From: Tridacna crocea
Lineage: Eukaryota; Mollusca; Bivalvia; Cardiida; Cardiidae
Reading direction: 5' to 3'
Assembly: GCA_943736015.1 (NCBI GenBank)
Contig: OX031073.1
Span: 26,811,210-26,875,209 of the forward strand
Length of the DNA stretch: 64,000 bases
Made by a program: the position numbers and the translations under genes. Each line of letters opens with the position of its first letter. Positions within the stretch are counted from its first letter, which is position 1. Below, in pieces: positions 1 through 12,461 of the stretch. The notes under the pieces were generated by a model. It was not told the origin of the DNA. It saw only the letters and a program-made list of their open reading frames with translations, and made no database searches.

Positions 1-395
1 AAGTCTATGAATGCTTTTTCCTTTAATGCAGTGCCATTTGATGGTATGTTTTCAATTGAAAAAATTGTGTCAAATTGTTTTTAGTCTGTGGCAACAAAAT
101 CTTCCTTGTCACTTCATTTAAGTTTTTTTTCTATTTTAGGATATATATGACTTTATTTTATGATAAAGTTGCTTATTAGATTATTTTTTATAATGATATC
201 TAAGCAATTGATTCATTTTTCTTGAAATGAATGAAACATATTGTTAGGGAGAAAGCTGTTGCTTCTAAATTGTCCTACATCTGTAATTATTATGTTCTCC
301 AAATAGAGAAAACCTATTTGGTATATAAAAAGAATATTTCCCAAAGTTTGTTTTCAGTATGGAATAGAATCTTAAGCATGTAGCATTTCTTGCAG

Positions 396-3300
396 AAAAA
401 ACGATTAGAGGGGCGGAAAACAGAATCTCCTGAAAGTTTACAACGAAGATTAGACACGGCAGCAGAATCTATTGCTTATTGTAAGTACCTTTGTATTAAA
501 GATATTGTTTGTTTTGATGTAAGAATTAGAGAATATATAACTATTGGAAACAAAAGTTCACAGTGAAACTATTAAATTTTGATGTTATAATAATATATTT
601 CTTGTATCTATGTATGTCAATGACAGACAAGCTTGTTGTATTACAAAATTTCTCACATACAAGTTACTTCAACTCTACTACCAATGAAGACTGCTTTTGC
701 AGTTGATGTTGATCAAAATCGGAATACACAGACTGTGCAATCAGATCTTGGATCTACACCATATACTACCAGATGCTAAACTGTAAAAAAGCCCATCTTA
801 AATATCGACTATTTAAATATGTTTAGTTTGTAGATAGAGAGTTAAAAGGGCATGGATGCTGTCTTTCTCTTTTTAGTGAAATTGTAAGGGTTTAATACAC
901 TGATGAAGACCTTATTTCACTGAATTCTGAGTGACAAAATATTTCACTTGAACCCCATATCAATACCAGTAATTTTTAGACATGGGCAATTGACTTGAAA
1001 ACATAAAGGATGTTTGTTTTTGATTTGATAAAAATTTATTTCATCAAGTGAACATCATTGATAATATTTTCACGAGTGGTGCATCCATGAGTGAAAATAT
1101 TACTGATAGTATTCAAGAGATGAAGTAAATTCTGATCTTTTACTGAAAAAAACAAATATTCTATTTATTTCATGCTTTTAACCCTTTCTGGGAGGAGCTT
1201 TGTCAAAAACCAGTACAGTTCTTTTCTGTTATTACCCCCTCCGCATAGCAACACATTTAAATATTACATTAAACGTGAGAAATGTGAGGTAAATAACATC
1301 ATAATTATTTCCATCTCGGTTGTGAGATACGCTCATGTTACCTAGGTAACTAGAATATAAAAATCTGTATTTTCAATGATAGTACCCGTGGAATATCGAA
1401 AAATATTTTCACCGCTATTTCTCAGAATCCTACCAGAGAGCATGAAATAACAAATGTTATACTGTTTACCACATTACTAAATTTTACACTATTCCAAATT
1501 GAAAGCAGTTACAAACACAAATTACATACAGCTAAAATAAGGAAAACATTTCAAGAGAGGTTTTACATATTATCTGCTACAAATAGGAAATGGTCAAGTC
1601 ATGCTGTGTGAAAAAGGGGGCTAAATGCATCTTTAGAGAGTATTGACTTTGTTCAATCTGTTTTGGTAAACTTTCTTAACCCTATCCCAGATGACAAAAT
1701 TTTGGACTAGACCAAATTGAAAGCATTTGCAGACAACAATTCAATTCTTGCTGAAAAGAAGATTTCTGTCTATGATAGGGTAGAAAACATTGTGGGAAAA
1801 GGAGAAAATGCTGGTTACCAGCATTTTCTCCTTTTCCCACAATGTTTTCAAAAGGCTACTATTCCAGACTTGAGAAACCAGGGATTGTTTGGGAAAGGGT
1901 TAATGCCCGATGACCAGTTTACTTCATGATTCAATCAGTTGTTTGACAAAATGGACTTTATGGATCAATGATCATGTGGTAACTTTCTTGTTACTATGTA
2001 TTATGGAGATGCATTAGGCCCCCTTTTTGCAGAGCATGACTTGGTTTTATTACATTTCTATCAGTGAATTACTGGGGTTTCTTAGTGTATTAATTTTTCA
2101 GTTTTTCACATTGAATATCATCACTAGTGATGATATGATATCATCACTAGCAATGATATACATGTAGTTTTAAAATGTATGCCAGAACTACTTTTTTTTC
2201 TATATTGCTCACAGTTTAATGTTTCTGTCTGTGCCTCAAACATCTTAAGTAAACAATAGCACAGTGAAAAGTTTTTAGGTACAGTCTTTGCAAACAGTCC
2301 TAAGCTAACAATCTTGTGGGAGAAATAATTTGAAAACATTTCATGAAAAGAAGAAAGCTTTTGTCTAAGAGAGCTCTTAGAAAATATCATGGAAAACAAG
2401 AAAATACTACCAGCCAGCATTGCCTACTTTTTCCATAATGTTCTCTGTCCTATCAAAACCTAAGCTTTTTTTTGTACCAATTTAGTGCATGTATGTATAT
2501 GTCATCTGGAAATGTTTTTTTTTTGGCAAGTCTTGAACTTGTCAAGTGGGAAAGGGTTTTGAATTGTGAAGGGGCTAAACAAACCATGCATTCAAATGGA
2601 GAGAAAGATGGATATGTATACCTACCGTTCTTGATAATTATTAGCAGACTAAGGGAGAACAGGAGTATAGTGAATAATCAACTGGTGGTGTGTGAACTTA
2701 AAAATCTGTCATCAACTGGGTTTGATGGGGTTAACTCTTTACCAGATAACAAAATTTTTGGCTAGTCCAAATTAAAAACATTTGCAGGCGACCAAATAAA
2801 TGTAATTCAAAAACTGAAATTTGATTTGGAAAGGACAGAAAACATTGTGGGAAAAGGAGAAAATGCTGGTTACCAGCATTTTCTCCTTTTCTCACAGTGT
2901 TTTCAAAGGCTTTCTTTCTCAGAGGCGTTAAAAGTCGGGATCATGTGGTAAAGAGTTAAAAAACTTGGCCTTCAGAATTGTTTTTCGACTGCATCACACT
3001 TCATTCAAGTGACAAATTTGAAATACAACAGTTGATTATCCTCTATATATTCTCTTGTTCGTTTGAACAGTTTCTCCATTTTCACAAGGACTGTTTAAAA
3101 TTATGTTGGGACCAAATGTGTTTTTCTGGCACTAAAGACATATTTTTACTCGGCTCCAAAATTTTAGACTGTTCTGTGCAGATGGCAATTACAGATAACA
3201 TATAAATGTGGCTCTTATGATAGAGCTTATCTTAAAAAGTGTTGAAATTGATGTGGGAAAATGAATCAACTATTTTCAACAGAATTCATTCCTCCGTCAC

Positions 3301-5406
3301 AGCTGATCATTATTTTGACGACGGTTAGAGAGGAAAGCAATATTAAAACAGCATTTAGCATCATACAATCACTCAATCCTTAGGTTATGGAATAACTGGG
3401 ATGTCCATTAAAATATTGAACACTGATTTCAGCTCAAGAACCTGATGCATATGATCTGATTATAATCAACGATGATCTGGAGAAGGCTTACCAGACGTTA
3501 AAAAACAATTTATCAGAGGTAAGAAATGGCAAGATCTTGATAACACCACCTCCATAGTGTGGACTTTTCATGCCTTTAGGGGCTGAAAGTTCAAATATCT
3601 GCATTGCCATATTTCTTGTCAAAGGATTGATGAAAGCATAATCCAGCCTGTCATAATTGCAACCTGTATTAACCCTTTACCAAACGACAAAATTTTAGAC
3701 TGGTTCAGATTGAAAGCACTTGCATTCAACAAAATAAATATAACTCAAAAATTGGAATTTGTTTCCAGGAGGGCAGAAAACATTGTGGGAAAAGGAGCTT
3801 TTAGGATCACCGGGTGTCTGTCATGCGTCGTCCGTCGTGCGTTGTCCGTCGTCCGTGGTCAACAATTCTTCAAACATCAACTCCTCCTAAACCGCTGGGC
3901 CAATTTGGACAAAACTTGGCTCGAATGTTCCTTGGAAGGTCCTCTTTAAAAACTGTTCACAGAATTTGATTCCGTCAAAAACTCTGTTTGCCATGGTAAC
4001 CAAATGGAATTTTCTAAGAAATTCTTTAAAAATCTTCTCCTCTGAAACCGCTGTCAGATTTTGAAATAATTTCACAGAAATGTTCCTTAGGTGACCCTTT
4101 TCAAAAATTTGTGAAATTTTGATCCTTCAAGAAACGTGGCTCTGGTGAATGGGGGCTACTTGCACTATGCAGAAATGAAGGAATTCTTAAAAATTCTTCT
4201 TCTCTGAAACCACTGGTTAGATTTTAAAATAATTTCACAGAGATGTTCCTTGGATGACCCTTTTCAAAAAGTATTCGTGAAATTTTGATTTGTCGAGAAA
4301 CATGGCTCTGGTGAATGGGGGCTACTTTCACTATAGGGAAATGAAGAAATTCTTGGAAATTCTTCTTCTCTTGAACGGCTGGTCAGATTTTGAAATAATT
4401 TCAAATAGATATGTTTGTGAAAATTTGATTCGTCAAGAAACATTGCTCTAGTGAATGGGGGCTACTTGCATTATATGGAAATGAAGAAATTCTTGAAAAC
4501 CCTTCTTCTGTGAAACAGCTTGTCAGATTTGAAAATAATTTCACAGAAATGTTCCTTGAATGACCCTTTTCAAAAATTGTTCGCAAAATTTTGACAGGTC
4601 AAGAAACATTGCTCTGGTGAATGGGGGTTACTTGTACTGCACGGAAATTAAGAAACTCCTAAAAATTCTTCTTTTCTGAAACTGCTGGTCAGATTTTGAA
4701 AGGACTTTTACAGTTGACCTTTTGAAAATTGCTTGGCAAAATAATGATTTTGTTTCCAGTGTTTCGATACCTTAAAAAAAAGAAATGGCTATGGTCCTCT
4801 CAAAAATACAGGTGAGCGATCCAGGGCCATCTTGGCCCTCTTGTTTTTTTTTGTAAATGATCAACAATTTCTCTTTGTAGCAAAAATTAAGGAGTGATGT
4901 GCCCTTTTTCCATTCATGTCAAAATTGTACCTGTACATGTCGAAGTTTGGGGATTCTATGTAGCTCTGTCATGATTTTCTAGGGTTGAAACATGGAGATA
5001 CCAAATTAAATCCATCCTTTATAGGATATTTTATGATGACAAGATGCTTTTTCTCTCTTTAGCTAAATGTAGTTGAACACTTTGACATGGGAAAGCATCA
5101 GGGTCCTGTTTCTCTAAGGTAGTTAATGAACAAAATTTTCATGAGTTTTACATAGCAGTAAGTGTTAGTCTATAACAATGGAAATGTGACTGAAAAAAAC
5201 GAAATTTGTATTTGAAAGGGGGAAAAGGAGAAAATTCTGGTTACCAGCATTTTCTCCTTTTCACACGATGTTTTCTAAAGGCTTCTCTCACATGGTCATT
5301 AAAACCAGGGATGGTTTGGTAAAGGGATAAACTTCAAACAAATGAATTTATTGAACATATATATTTTCAGGATATACAGAAGGTACAAGCAGAGAAAAAT
5401 AAATGA
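396..5406 (+). CDS. GUK1: Guanylate kinase (GUK1-like), 3' three exons
   Basis: Catalyses ATP-dependent phosphorylation of GMP to GDP in the cytosol. Three exons are visible: 396-480 (acceptor TGCAG, donor GTAAGT), 3433-3518 (acceptor TTTCAG, donor GTAAGA) and 5371-5406 (acceptor TTTTCAG, ends at TGA). Phases agree: exon one leaves one base and exon two supplies two. The residues include KKRLEGRKTESPESLQRRL, then YDLIIINDDLEKAY, then DIQKVQAEKNK and stop. They match the family's lid region (LxxRL..R.TE..ESLxxRL) and the C-terminal IINDxLxxAY helix. The P-loop and GMP-binding exons lie to the left of the window, so the gene is partial here. The introns hold MITEs, a C-family element and a 1-kb repeated TIR element. 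The last two exons recur inverted near 57-59 kb. The identification is strong; whether this is the single-domain enzyme or a larger guanylate-kinase protein rests on the short C-terminus, which fits the single-domain enzyme. Confidence 0.92.
660..795. repeat. Family B palindromic MITE, diverged
   Basis: TGATCAAAATCGGAATACAC and CAATCAGATCTTGGATCTAC form the imperfect hairpin. Confidence 0.55.
1007..1450 (+). mobile_element. C-family MITE (internal hairpin), left arm
   Basis: Starts AAGGATGTTTGTTTTTG; an inverted repeat of about 55 bp per arm (about 1025-1145) has arms containing AATATTTTCACGAGTG and its complement; ends CATGAAATAA. Absent from the corresponding position of the right arm. Confidence 0.75.
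1676..1903. mobile_element. TTAA MITE, family A (palindromic core)
   Basis: TTAACCCTATCCCAG to GGGAAAGGGTTAA. The core hairpin pairs GTGGGAAAAGGAGAAAATGC with its complement around CTGGTTACCAG. TTAA at both ends acts as target site, as in piggyBac-type elements. Confidence 0.85.
2731..2959. mobile_element. TTAA MITE, family A, full length
   Basis: TTAACTCTTTACCAG to GTGGTAAAGAGTTAA around the same hairpin core; 229 bp. Confidence 0.85.
3669..3797. mobile_element. TTAA MITE, family A, 5' half
   Basis: TTAACCCTTTACCAAACGAC through GGGAAAAGGAG, cut by the D-family element at 3797. The right arm has the complete MITE at 58457-58683. Confidence 0.75.
3797..4845 (+). mobile_element. D-family element with internal about 160-bp tandem units
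   Basis: Starts CTTTTAGGATCACCGGGTG and ends GGCCATCTTGGCCCTCTTG. Inside are repeated units with GAAATGTTCCTTGG, AGAAACATGGCTCTGGTGAA and GAATGGGGGCTACTTGCA. It replaces the right half of a MITE in the left arm and is absent from the right arm. Non-coding. Confidence 0.75.
5216..5330. mobile_element. TTAA MITE, family A, 3' part
   Basis: Begins within the hairpin core and ends GGTTTGGTAAAGGGATAA. The right arm keeps the longer copy at 57143-57370. Confidence 0.7.
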
Positions 5407-5692
5407 GAGATCATCGGAAATTGGACTCATGGTTTATAGTAATTTGTACTGTAGGGTAGATTAAAAGCATAATTTTATTTATATTGTGGGATCACATACA
5501 TATTTTGTTAAATTTTCTTATTTTTGTTGGAGATTGCAATGCTCTGTCTCTTTTTTTGCTACGGAATAATATCTTTTTTTAGCCTACTTGAGCGTAAAGT
5601 GCTGAAGTCGAACTTGTGTGATTGTTGGTTGTCCTTTGTCCACTACATGCCCAACAGCCAATAGTCTCAAAAAATCCTTCTGTGAACAACCT

Positions 5693-5855
5693 GGGCCCGT
5701 ATTCACCAACCATTCTTAAGAATATTCTTTGTCTTATTCTTCAAATTTTTCCGACTGTGGTTTAGCCAATCAGAAGTTCTGTTACTTTCACTTGGACAAA
5801 ATTCTGAAGAATAAGAACAAGAACGTTCTTAAGAATGGTTGGTGAATACGGGCCC
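5693..5855. mobile_element. Foldback MITE with 30-bp perfect TIRs
   Basis: GGGCCCGTATTCACCAACCA and its complement form the ends; the first 30 bp are perfectly inverted. The core holds GGTTTAGCCAATCAGAAGTT. A related copy is at 7695-7893. Confidence 0.85.
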
Positions 5856-5927
5856 TGATGGTTAGTTATGTTCAGTCTTGAGAACATGAAAATTTTCAAC
5901 AAATGCTAACCTGAAATAGGAAAGGCT

Positions 5928-6310
5928 TTGCCTGGGATTCGACCCCCTTGTTTGTCCAGGCTCAGAGACCAATTATACGAACCACTTAGCTAAACACTGT
6001 GTCCCCTAAAGCAGTTGCTTGGTATTGATTTTATAATGGAAGATTTTATACCAGTAAGGAAGTAGGGATCTCCTGTAACACAACTTCTAAGAAAGGTCAT
6101 CATTTTGGATGACAATTATCCTTATTAGGTAGTAAGTCTTTTGTAGATATCAAATGATTCATTTGGCCAATTCCAGACAAGCCCCCGTCTTATGAACATG
6201 TTCTATACCTGAAATACAAACTGCCCCTGCTTGGATTCGAATCAGTGTGGTAAAGGTCCATTTATAATTGAGGAACTTAAGACCAATTGATACACGAACT
6301 ATTGAGCTAA
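5928..6310 (-). repeat. Two tRNA-like SINE remnants
   Basis: On the minus strand TTAGCTAAGTGGTTCG and GGTCGAATCCC (5928-6005) resemble A and B boxes. A second degraded copy with GAGCTAAATAG and GATTCGAATC elements spans about 6225-6310. No intact tRNA cloverleaf is evident. Confidence 0.45.
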
Positions 6311-6577
6311 ATAGCATTTTTATAGCCTATAGATATATCCACATTCGATTGGCCAAAGATTTTACTGAATATTGTAAGCTGTCAGATCTTTGTCTAACCC
6401 AAAATCACACACAACAAATTGGAGATAATTATATTTGACACAAAGGGGATGCGTTTGAAAAAGGGGATGCGTTTGAAAAAGATGATTTTTTTTTTGGAGG
6501 GGGTGTATTGTTTTATATATATATACATTAGTTGTTAAATAACACAAATAAGAATGTCAATGTGTTCATTGAGCGTA

Positions 6578-6735
6578 ACCCTTTCACCACTGTAGTTGCT
6601 TTTGCGACCAGTGCAGATCAAGATCAGACTGCACAAAATGTGTAGTCTGATCTTTGATCTCTACTGGCAGCTTTCATTAGGCACTCTTGACAAAATTTAC
6701 ATTGGTTTGAATTGGGTTTATTGGGACCCCCTTAG
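6578..6735. repeat. Family B palindromic MITE
   Basis: GTAACCCTTTCACC on the left, hairpin GATCAAGATCAGACTGCACA with GTAGTCTGATCTTTGATCTC. Confidence 0.65.
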
Positions 6736-6789
6736 GGTAAGGGCAAAATTATCTTAACTATGGTAATATAAGGTTTACAAACTTTTTTG

Positions 6790-7345
6790 TAGCCATATGA
6801 CCAATCTCGCAATGATTGGATCATTCTTGTAATCTTGTGCCCGGTCTTGTGATCCTGTGACCAGTCTTGTGATCATGTGTCCAGTCTTTGATCCTGTAAC
6901 CCATCTTGTGATCATGTGACCAATCTTGTAATCATGTGCCCCATCTTGTGATCATTTGTCCAGTCTTGTGAACCTCTGACCAATCTTGTAATCATGTGCC
7001 CAGTCTTGTGTTCCTGTGACCAGCCTTGTGATCCTGTGACCAGCCTTGTGATCCTGTGAACAGTCTTGTGATCCTGTGAACAGCCTTATGATCCTGTGAC
7101 CTATCTTGTTATCATGTGACCAAGTACTCAATCATGTTTTCTTTAATGATCAGTTGAGGGAAAAATCTATATAGTAATATGAGGTTTACAAACGTTTTTG
7201 TAACCATGTGACCAATCTTGTAATAATATGATCAATCTTGTAATCATGTGACCAATTTTGTAATCATGTGACCAAATGTGACCAATCTTGTGATCCTGTG
7301 ACCAGCCTGGAGATCCTGTGACCAGTGATCATATGACCAATTACT
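6790..7345 (+). repeat. 21-22 bp minisatellite
   Basis: Repeats of CTTGTGATCCTGTGACCAGT and the variant CTTGTAATCATGTGACCAAT from 6795 to 7130, and again 7200-7340, separated by a short unrelated stretch that itself repeats 6768-6790 (TATGAGGTTTACAAACGTTT). Confidence 0.85.
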
Positions 7346-7694
7346 AAAGCATGCCTTTTTTATGATCTGTAGATGCTTTAAAACGATTCAACCCTTAGAG
7401 ATTGTATTACTTCACACTTTTTTGTTAGTAGTTTATTTAAAAATCTGAAGTCTGAACCTTTATTCCAGAAAGAGCCTTAAAATGGACTTTTCAGAATGTC
7501 TCTACAGCCTTTAAATCTGTTCTATTTCGTTGTTTTTTTTTTTACCTTTTCACCAGAAGTCTTAGAAAATGTTGGAAAGGGAAATCATGCAAGTAACAAG
7601 AATTTTCCCCATTTCCTGCAATGCTTATGACCCTCATAAAATAAACCATAGTCTGCTTATTAGGGATTCATTTTTACCTGGTCATAGAGGCCCA

Positions 7695-7893
7695 GGGCCC
7701 GTATTCACCAAAGATTCTTAAGAAGGCTCTTTGTCTGATTCCCCAGATTTTTCTACATTTAAAATAAACCCAACTTCTGATTGGCTAAACCATTTTGGTT
7801 TAGCCAATCAGAAGTTGAGTTACTTTCAAACTTTTAATGTCTTAGAGTATAAGACAAAGAATATTCTCAAGAATGGTTGGTGAATATGGACCC
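7695..7893. mobile_element. Foldback MITE, second copy
   Basis: Ends GGGCCCGTATTCACCAA and TTGGTGAATATGGACCC, with an added inner palindrome at 7770-7818 (AACTTCTGATTGGC inverted). More diverged than the 5693 copy. Confidence 0.8.
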
Positions 7894-8683
7894 AGGAAAA
7901 AAGGTTTTGATAGATTCTATTTTTTGGATTGAAAATGCTCCTTATTTTGCAATGTTCAAATTGTTGGGGTTAATTCTAATGAAATTTAGCCACTTTATTT
8001 AGTATTTACTTTTTTCTTATCAATTTATGTGTTGCTTTGCAGTCATTTCAAATACAGAAGACTATGGCTTGGGATCAAGATTTGATAGCTGTGCTTTAAG
8101 GTTGTTGTCCTCATTGCTTCTTAAAAGATCCTTGTAGAATAACTTTTTTCAAAGATTCTTTTAAACTGTCTAAATATTACTTAGAGATAATAAGTAAATG
8201 AGCTGTGCTATGGCAAAAGGGGCCCTAACGCAACTCTCATGTATATGAAGTAAGTAGTCAGATAATTATGGATGCATAAAGTCCATTTTGTCAAACAGCT
8301 TGCTTGATCATGAGATTGACACACAGAAAAATGAGCAAAAGAAAACTAGATAGCCTGCAGACTGCCCAGGCTTACCTTGGTTGATACTTTTTTTTTTACA
8401 GATGATTGATACTTTTCTGCAGATGGTTGGTACTTCTTTACGTAGTCTGGGTCAAGATGTTAATAATTTTTTTATAACTTGGTATCACAATGTGCTAATC
8501 TGCCTGCTATTGATCTATGGCAGCATTATTACTACCGCCTTGGGACTTTCAAGGGTCACCCCAAGTTTGTGACTTGTGCCAATATTCTAATTATAGATAT
8601 TTTTATTGCATGTAATGAATTGGTGAATTTTTCGATTTTTCAGGTATATTGGAGATGAGTGATTTTTCCTGAACCTGTTGTTT
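7894..8683. other. No gene seen
   Basis: AT-rich spacer. The 63-codon frame at 8381 shows no recognisable domain and no splice context. Confidence 0.5.
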
Positions 8684-10173
8684 CTAGCTCATCTCAGCAC
8701 AGCATGCTCATAGGGAGCTTTTAGGATCACGCCGTGTCCTTGATCCATCACGCGTCGTCCATCGTCACCAATTACATTAAATATCTTCTCCTCCTAAACC
8801 AGTGGATCGACTTGGACCAAACTTGGCTGGAATTTTCCTTAGGAAGTCCTCTTTAAAAATTATTCACAGAACTTGATTCCATCAAAAACTGTAGTTGCCA
8901 TGGCAATCAAATGGAATTTTCTTACAAACTTTAAAATTACTCTGAAATTTCTCTGAAACACCTGGTCAGATTTTGAAATAATTTCACAGAAATGTTCCTT
9001 TGGTGACCCTTTACAAAAAACTGTTTGCAAAATTTTGATCCATCGAGGTTTGCAAAATTTTGATCCATCGAGAAACATGGCTCTGTTGAATGGGGGCCAC
9101 TTGCACTTTAGAGAAATGAAGAAATTCTTTAAAATTCTTCTTCTTTGAAACAGCTGGTCAGATTTTGAAATAATTTCATAGACATGTTCCTTGGGTGACC
9201 CTTTTAAAAAAAATTATGCTTGAAATTTTGGTCTGTTGAGAAACATGGCTCTGGAGACTGGAGGCTACATGTACTTCATGGAAATGAAGAAATTCTTAAA
9301 AATTCTTCTTCTCTGAAACAGTTGGTCAAATTTTGAAATAATTTCTCACAGATGTTCCTTGGATGACCCTTTTCAAAAACACCTTTTTCAAAAACTGTTC
9401 GTGAAATTTTTGTCTGTCTAGAAGCATGGCTCTGGTGACTGGGGGCTACCTGTACTATACGGCAATGAAGAAATTCTTAAAAATTCTTCTTCTATGAAAT
9501 TGTAGGTCAGATTTTGAAATAATTTTGCAGAAATGTTCCTTTCGTGACCCTTTTCAAAATGTATTCGCAGAACTTTAAATCAGTCAAGAAATGTGGCTCT
9601 GAGGGTGAGAGGGGGGGGGCACTTGCACTATATGGACATGAAGAAATTCTTATAAAATTTTCTTCTTTGGAATGGCTAGTCAGATTTTGAAATAATTTTA
9701 CAGAAATGTTCCTTGGGTAACCATTATAGCAAAGTGTTTGAGAAATTTTGATCCATCAGGAAACATGGCTCTGATGACAGTGGGCTATTTACCTTAAATT
9801 CTAAAAAAAATCTATGAAACCTCTGGTCGGATTTTGAAATAATTTCACAGAAATGTTCCTTGGGTGGCTCTTGGGTGAACAACAGCTTATTGTTGGCAAT
9901 GCATATATTTCTCTTGTTCGACTTATGTTTTTAATCACTTTTGAGCATGTGCTCTTCTTCAAGAAATTGTCCCTGGGTGATTTATCCAACAGTGTGTTTG
10001 CAGAATTCTGATTCATTATAATCATTGCTGTGGTGATGATTGTAGGGGTGTTGACAGATTTTGAAATGACTTTTACAGATGGCCTTTTCAAAATTGCTTG
10101 GCAAAATAACGATTTTATTTCCTAAGTTTCAATATCTCATAGAAATTGGCTATGGTCTTGGCTCTCTTGTTTC
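8684..10173 (+). mobile_element. D-family element, second copy
   Basis: Opens AGCTCATCTCAGCACAGC, then GGGAGCTTTTAGGATCACG. It carries about seven internal units and ends CTTGGCTCTCTTGTTTC. Small frames inside are artefacts of the repeat unit. Confidence 0.75.
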
Positions 10174-10602
10174 AATAATCATTGTAGGCTGCAACAAAAT
10201 TGGTAAAAAATGCCTCTTTGAAAAGCTATTGGAGTCAAACATACTAAACTATTATCAGTTATTGCTAAACTTTCCTCCAAAGTTATTGTGAATACATTAT
10301 TTAAAAAGAAGGTCCACAAAAAGGAAGTGACGGAGTTTAGGCTAGGGGAATTTCTGTATCTGTTTTTAGTCATTTACATTCGAAAGCAATTGCAGAGACA
10401 TTTACTTTTGACCAACACTGAGATTGGGTAAAGTAGAAGTTGCTGCAATTTGATTTTGAATGTCACCAGGCGATCATTTTTGACAAAGTAACATCCAAAT
10501 GAAAGAAAAGGGAAAAAAAATGAGTGTACTGGAACCCTGGCTATCTTTAGCCAGTGCATGACTTAAATGTTTTATTGTTGTTGTTATAGCTTTTCAGCCT
10601 TT

Positions 10603-10876
10603 AACTCTGTACTGGTTAACAAATTTTAGACTAGTTCATGTTTAAGCCTATACCAAACAATCCCTGGTTTTTACTACCCTGAGATAGAAGACTTTTGAAA
10701 GCATTGTGAGAATTTCAGAAAAGGAGAAAATGCTGGTATCCAGCATTTTCTCCTTTTCCCACGATGTTTTCTACCCTGCTGGAAACTATTTTTAATTTTT
10801 AGGTTATGTTTATTTTGTCGTCTGCAAGTGCTTCCTGTTTGGACAAGTCTAAAATTTGTTCGTTTGATAAAGGGTT
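10603..10876. mobile_element. Two TTAA MITEs, family A, one nested or abutting
   Basis: A 5' fragment (10603-10641, with AAATTTTAGACTAGTTCATG) is followed by a full copy from TTAA at 10642 to AAAGGGTTC at 10876. Confidence 0.7.
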
Positions 10877-11273
10877 CAAGCATTAATGTAGCTCAAAACA
10901 TAGAATTGTTTTACGGAATAGACAACTTTGTTTTATTTTTTTTCTTTTCTCAGTTTGAGGTCTATTCTTTAATGGACATATCCAATTATTTGAGTTGCAT
11001 TTGATTTGTCATCTGCAAATGCTTTTAAATTAGAGGAGAGTCAAAATTTTGTTTACTAGGAAAATGTTAGGATTGAAGCACCTTAGAAACTTTATTTTTA
11101 GTTATACATTTTTTATGCTTCTTTTAGGGGTTACTTCAATGTAAATTTATATTTTGTTGTACACAGAAATCATTTAACAATGTTTTGCCTACTTTATTTA
11201 ATGTGATCCTGACAGCTATGCTGAGTATAGAAGAAGGCATATTGATTATAGAACTGTTTAAGTACTATTTGGA

Positions 11274-11540
11274 TGGTTGGTTGGTTGTATTGGGGTTTAA
11301 CGCCACTTTAACAGCTAAGGTCATATCATGGCGGTAGGTGACGCACATGTTTTTCCTGGCTTTCTCACACCAGTACTTACACTACTTTCTTTCCAAAGCC
11401 ACCGACTACTTTTCTCACATGCTTCAGCAGAGGTGAGAGGCGAAAATACGCCTGAAAGAAAGTTCGCCTCAACCGGGTATCGAACTCACAACAACCAGGT
11501 CATGAGTCCGACACGCTCACTACTGAGCCACCCGGGCGGG
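11274..11540 (-). mobile_element. tRNA-derived SINE with 14-bp TSD
   Basis: On the minus strand the head reads GCCCGCCCGGGTGGCTCAG (A box) and GAGTTCGATACCCGG (B box); the tail is at the left, with repeated TTGG/TGTATTGGGGTTTAACGCC. The target duplication AAGTACTATTTGGA is perfect at 11260-11273 and 11541-11554. Confidence 0.92.
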
Positions 11541-11638
11541 CAAGTACTATTTGGAAAGTTATATATACAAGGGAAAGTAATCATATACACAGGTAGGTAA
11601 TTACTTTGCTAATATCGTATGAAATATTTCCATGACCA

Positions 11639-11866
11639 TTAACCCTTTACCATACTATGACAACTTTTTAACATGCCTGAGGAAGAAGCCTTTTGAAAAC
11701 ATTGTGGAAAAAGAAAATGCCGGTAACCAGCATTTTTCTTCTTTTCTCACAAAGTTTTCTACCCTGTTAAAGCTAAAATTGAACTTTTTGAGCCACTTTG
11801 AAATAGTTGTCTGCAGATGCTTTCAATTTGGAAATTCTAAAATTTTGCTATGTGGTAACAGGTTAA
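11639..11866. mobile_element. TTAA MITE, family A, full length
   Basis: TTAACCCTTTACCATAC to GTGGTAACAGGTTAA; 228 bp with TTAA at both ends. Confidence 0.8.
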
Positions 11867-11965
11867 GGACATAATTGGCTGCCCAGTTGTATACTTAAGG
11901 TAAAAAATAGAACTTTATTTCATGTAAATGTTGTTAAATTAAGTCAGGTTACATGTCTTAAAAGT

Positions 11966-12121
11966 GACTGAAAGTTTGAAGTTTACTTTGTGAAGGGAGG
12001 AAAACATTGTGGGAAAAGGGGAAAATGCTGCTTACCAGTATTTTCTCCTTTTCCCACAATATTTTCTACAGGGTTCTTTCTCAGGGTCGTCAAAAGTAGA
12101 GATTGTGTGGTAATGGGTTAA
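11966..12121. mobile_element. TTAA MITE, family A, 5'-truncated
   Basis: Hairpin core near 12000-12066; ends GTGTGGTAATGGGTTAA. Confidence 0.75.
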
Positions 12122-12238
12122 GTCAGTGTGATAACTGGAGAAGCACAAGGTATACGGGCATTGCTTTAGAGATGGCTTGGCTCATTATTATGTTATCCAG
12201 AATTGGAAGGTACATTTTGGATCTACACTTTTATTTTG

Positions 12239-12461
12239 TTAACTCTTACCAAACAACAAAATTTTGGACAATTCCACATTGAAACCATTTGCAGATGGCA
12301 AAATAAATGCAAATCAAAATTGAAATTTTATTTGGAAAGGGTAGAAAACGTTGTGAGAAAAGGAGAAAATGCTTGTTACTGCATTGTCTCCTCCCACAAT
12401 GTTTTCAAAGGCTTATTTTCTCAGGGCCATTAAAAGTCAGGATTGTCTGGTATAGAGTTAA
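12239..12461. mobile_element. TTAA MITE, family A, full length
   Basis: TTAACTCTTACCAAAC to GGTATAGAGTTAA. The hairpin is weakened by mutations near 12375. Confidence 0.8.

Larger units (their letters stand above)
885..5595 (+). repeat. Left arm of large inverted segmental duplication
   Basis: Sequence blocks here recur in reverse complement at 56875-63500. Pairs read by eye: 885-965 with 63400-63497; 1454-1600 with 63257-63365; 2040-2460 with 60730-61140; 2570-2660 with 60050-60085 plus 60558-60600; 2960-3010 with 59690-59745; 3230-3670 with 58690-59320; 4860-5050 with 58030-58250; 5330-5595 with 56875-57140. The arm is about 4.7 kb. Left-only insertions are a C-family element (1007-1450) and a D-family element (3797-4845). 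Confidence 0.85.

Noticed and set aside
8381-8572. Hydrophobic 63-codon frame that might be a membrane peptide
   Set aside because: Isolated, no start context, splice sites or relatives; likely chance in AT-rich DNA.
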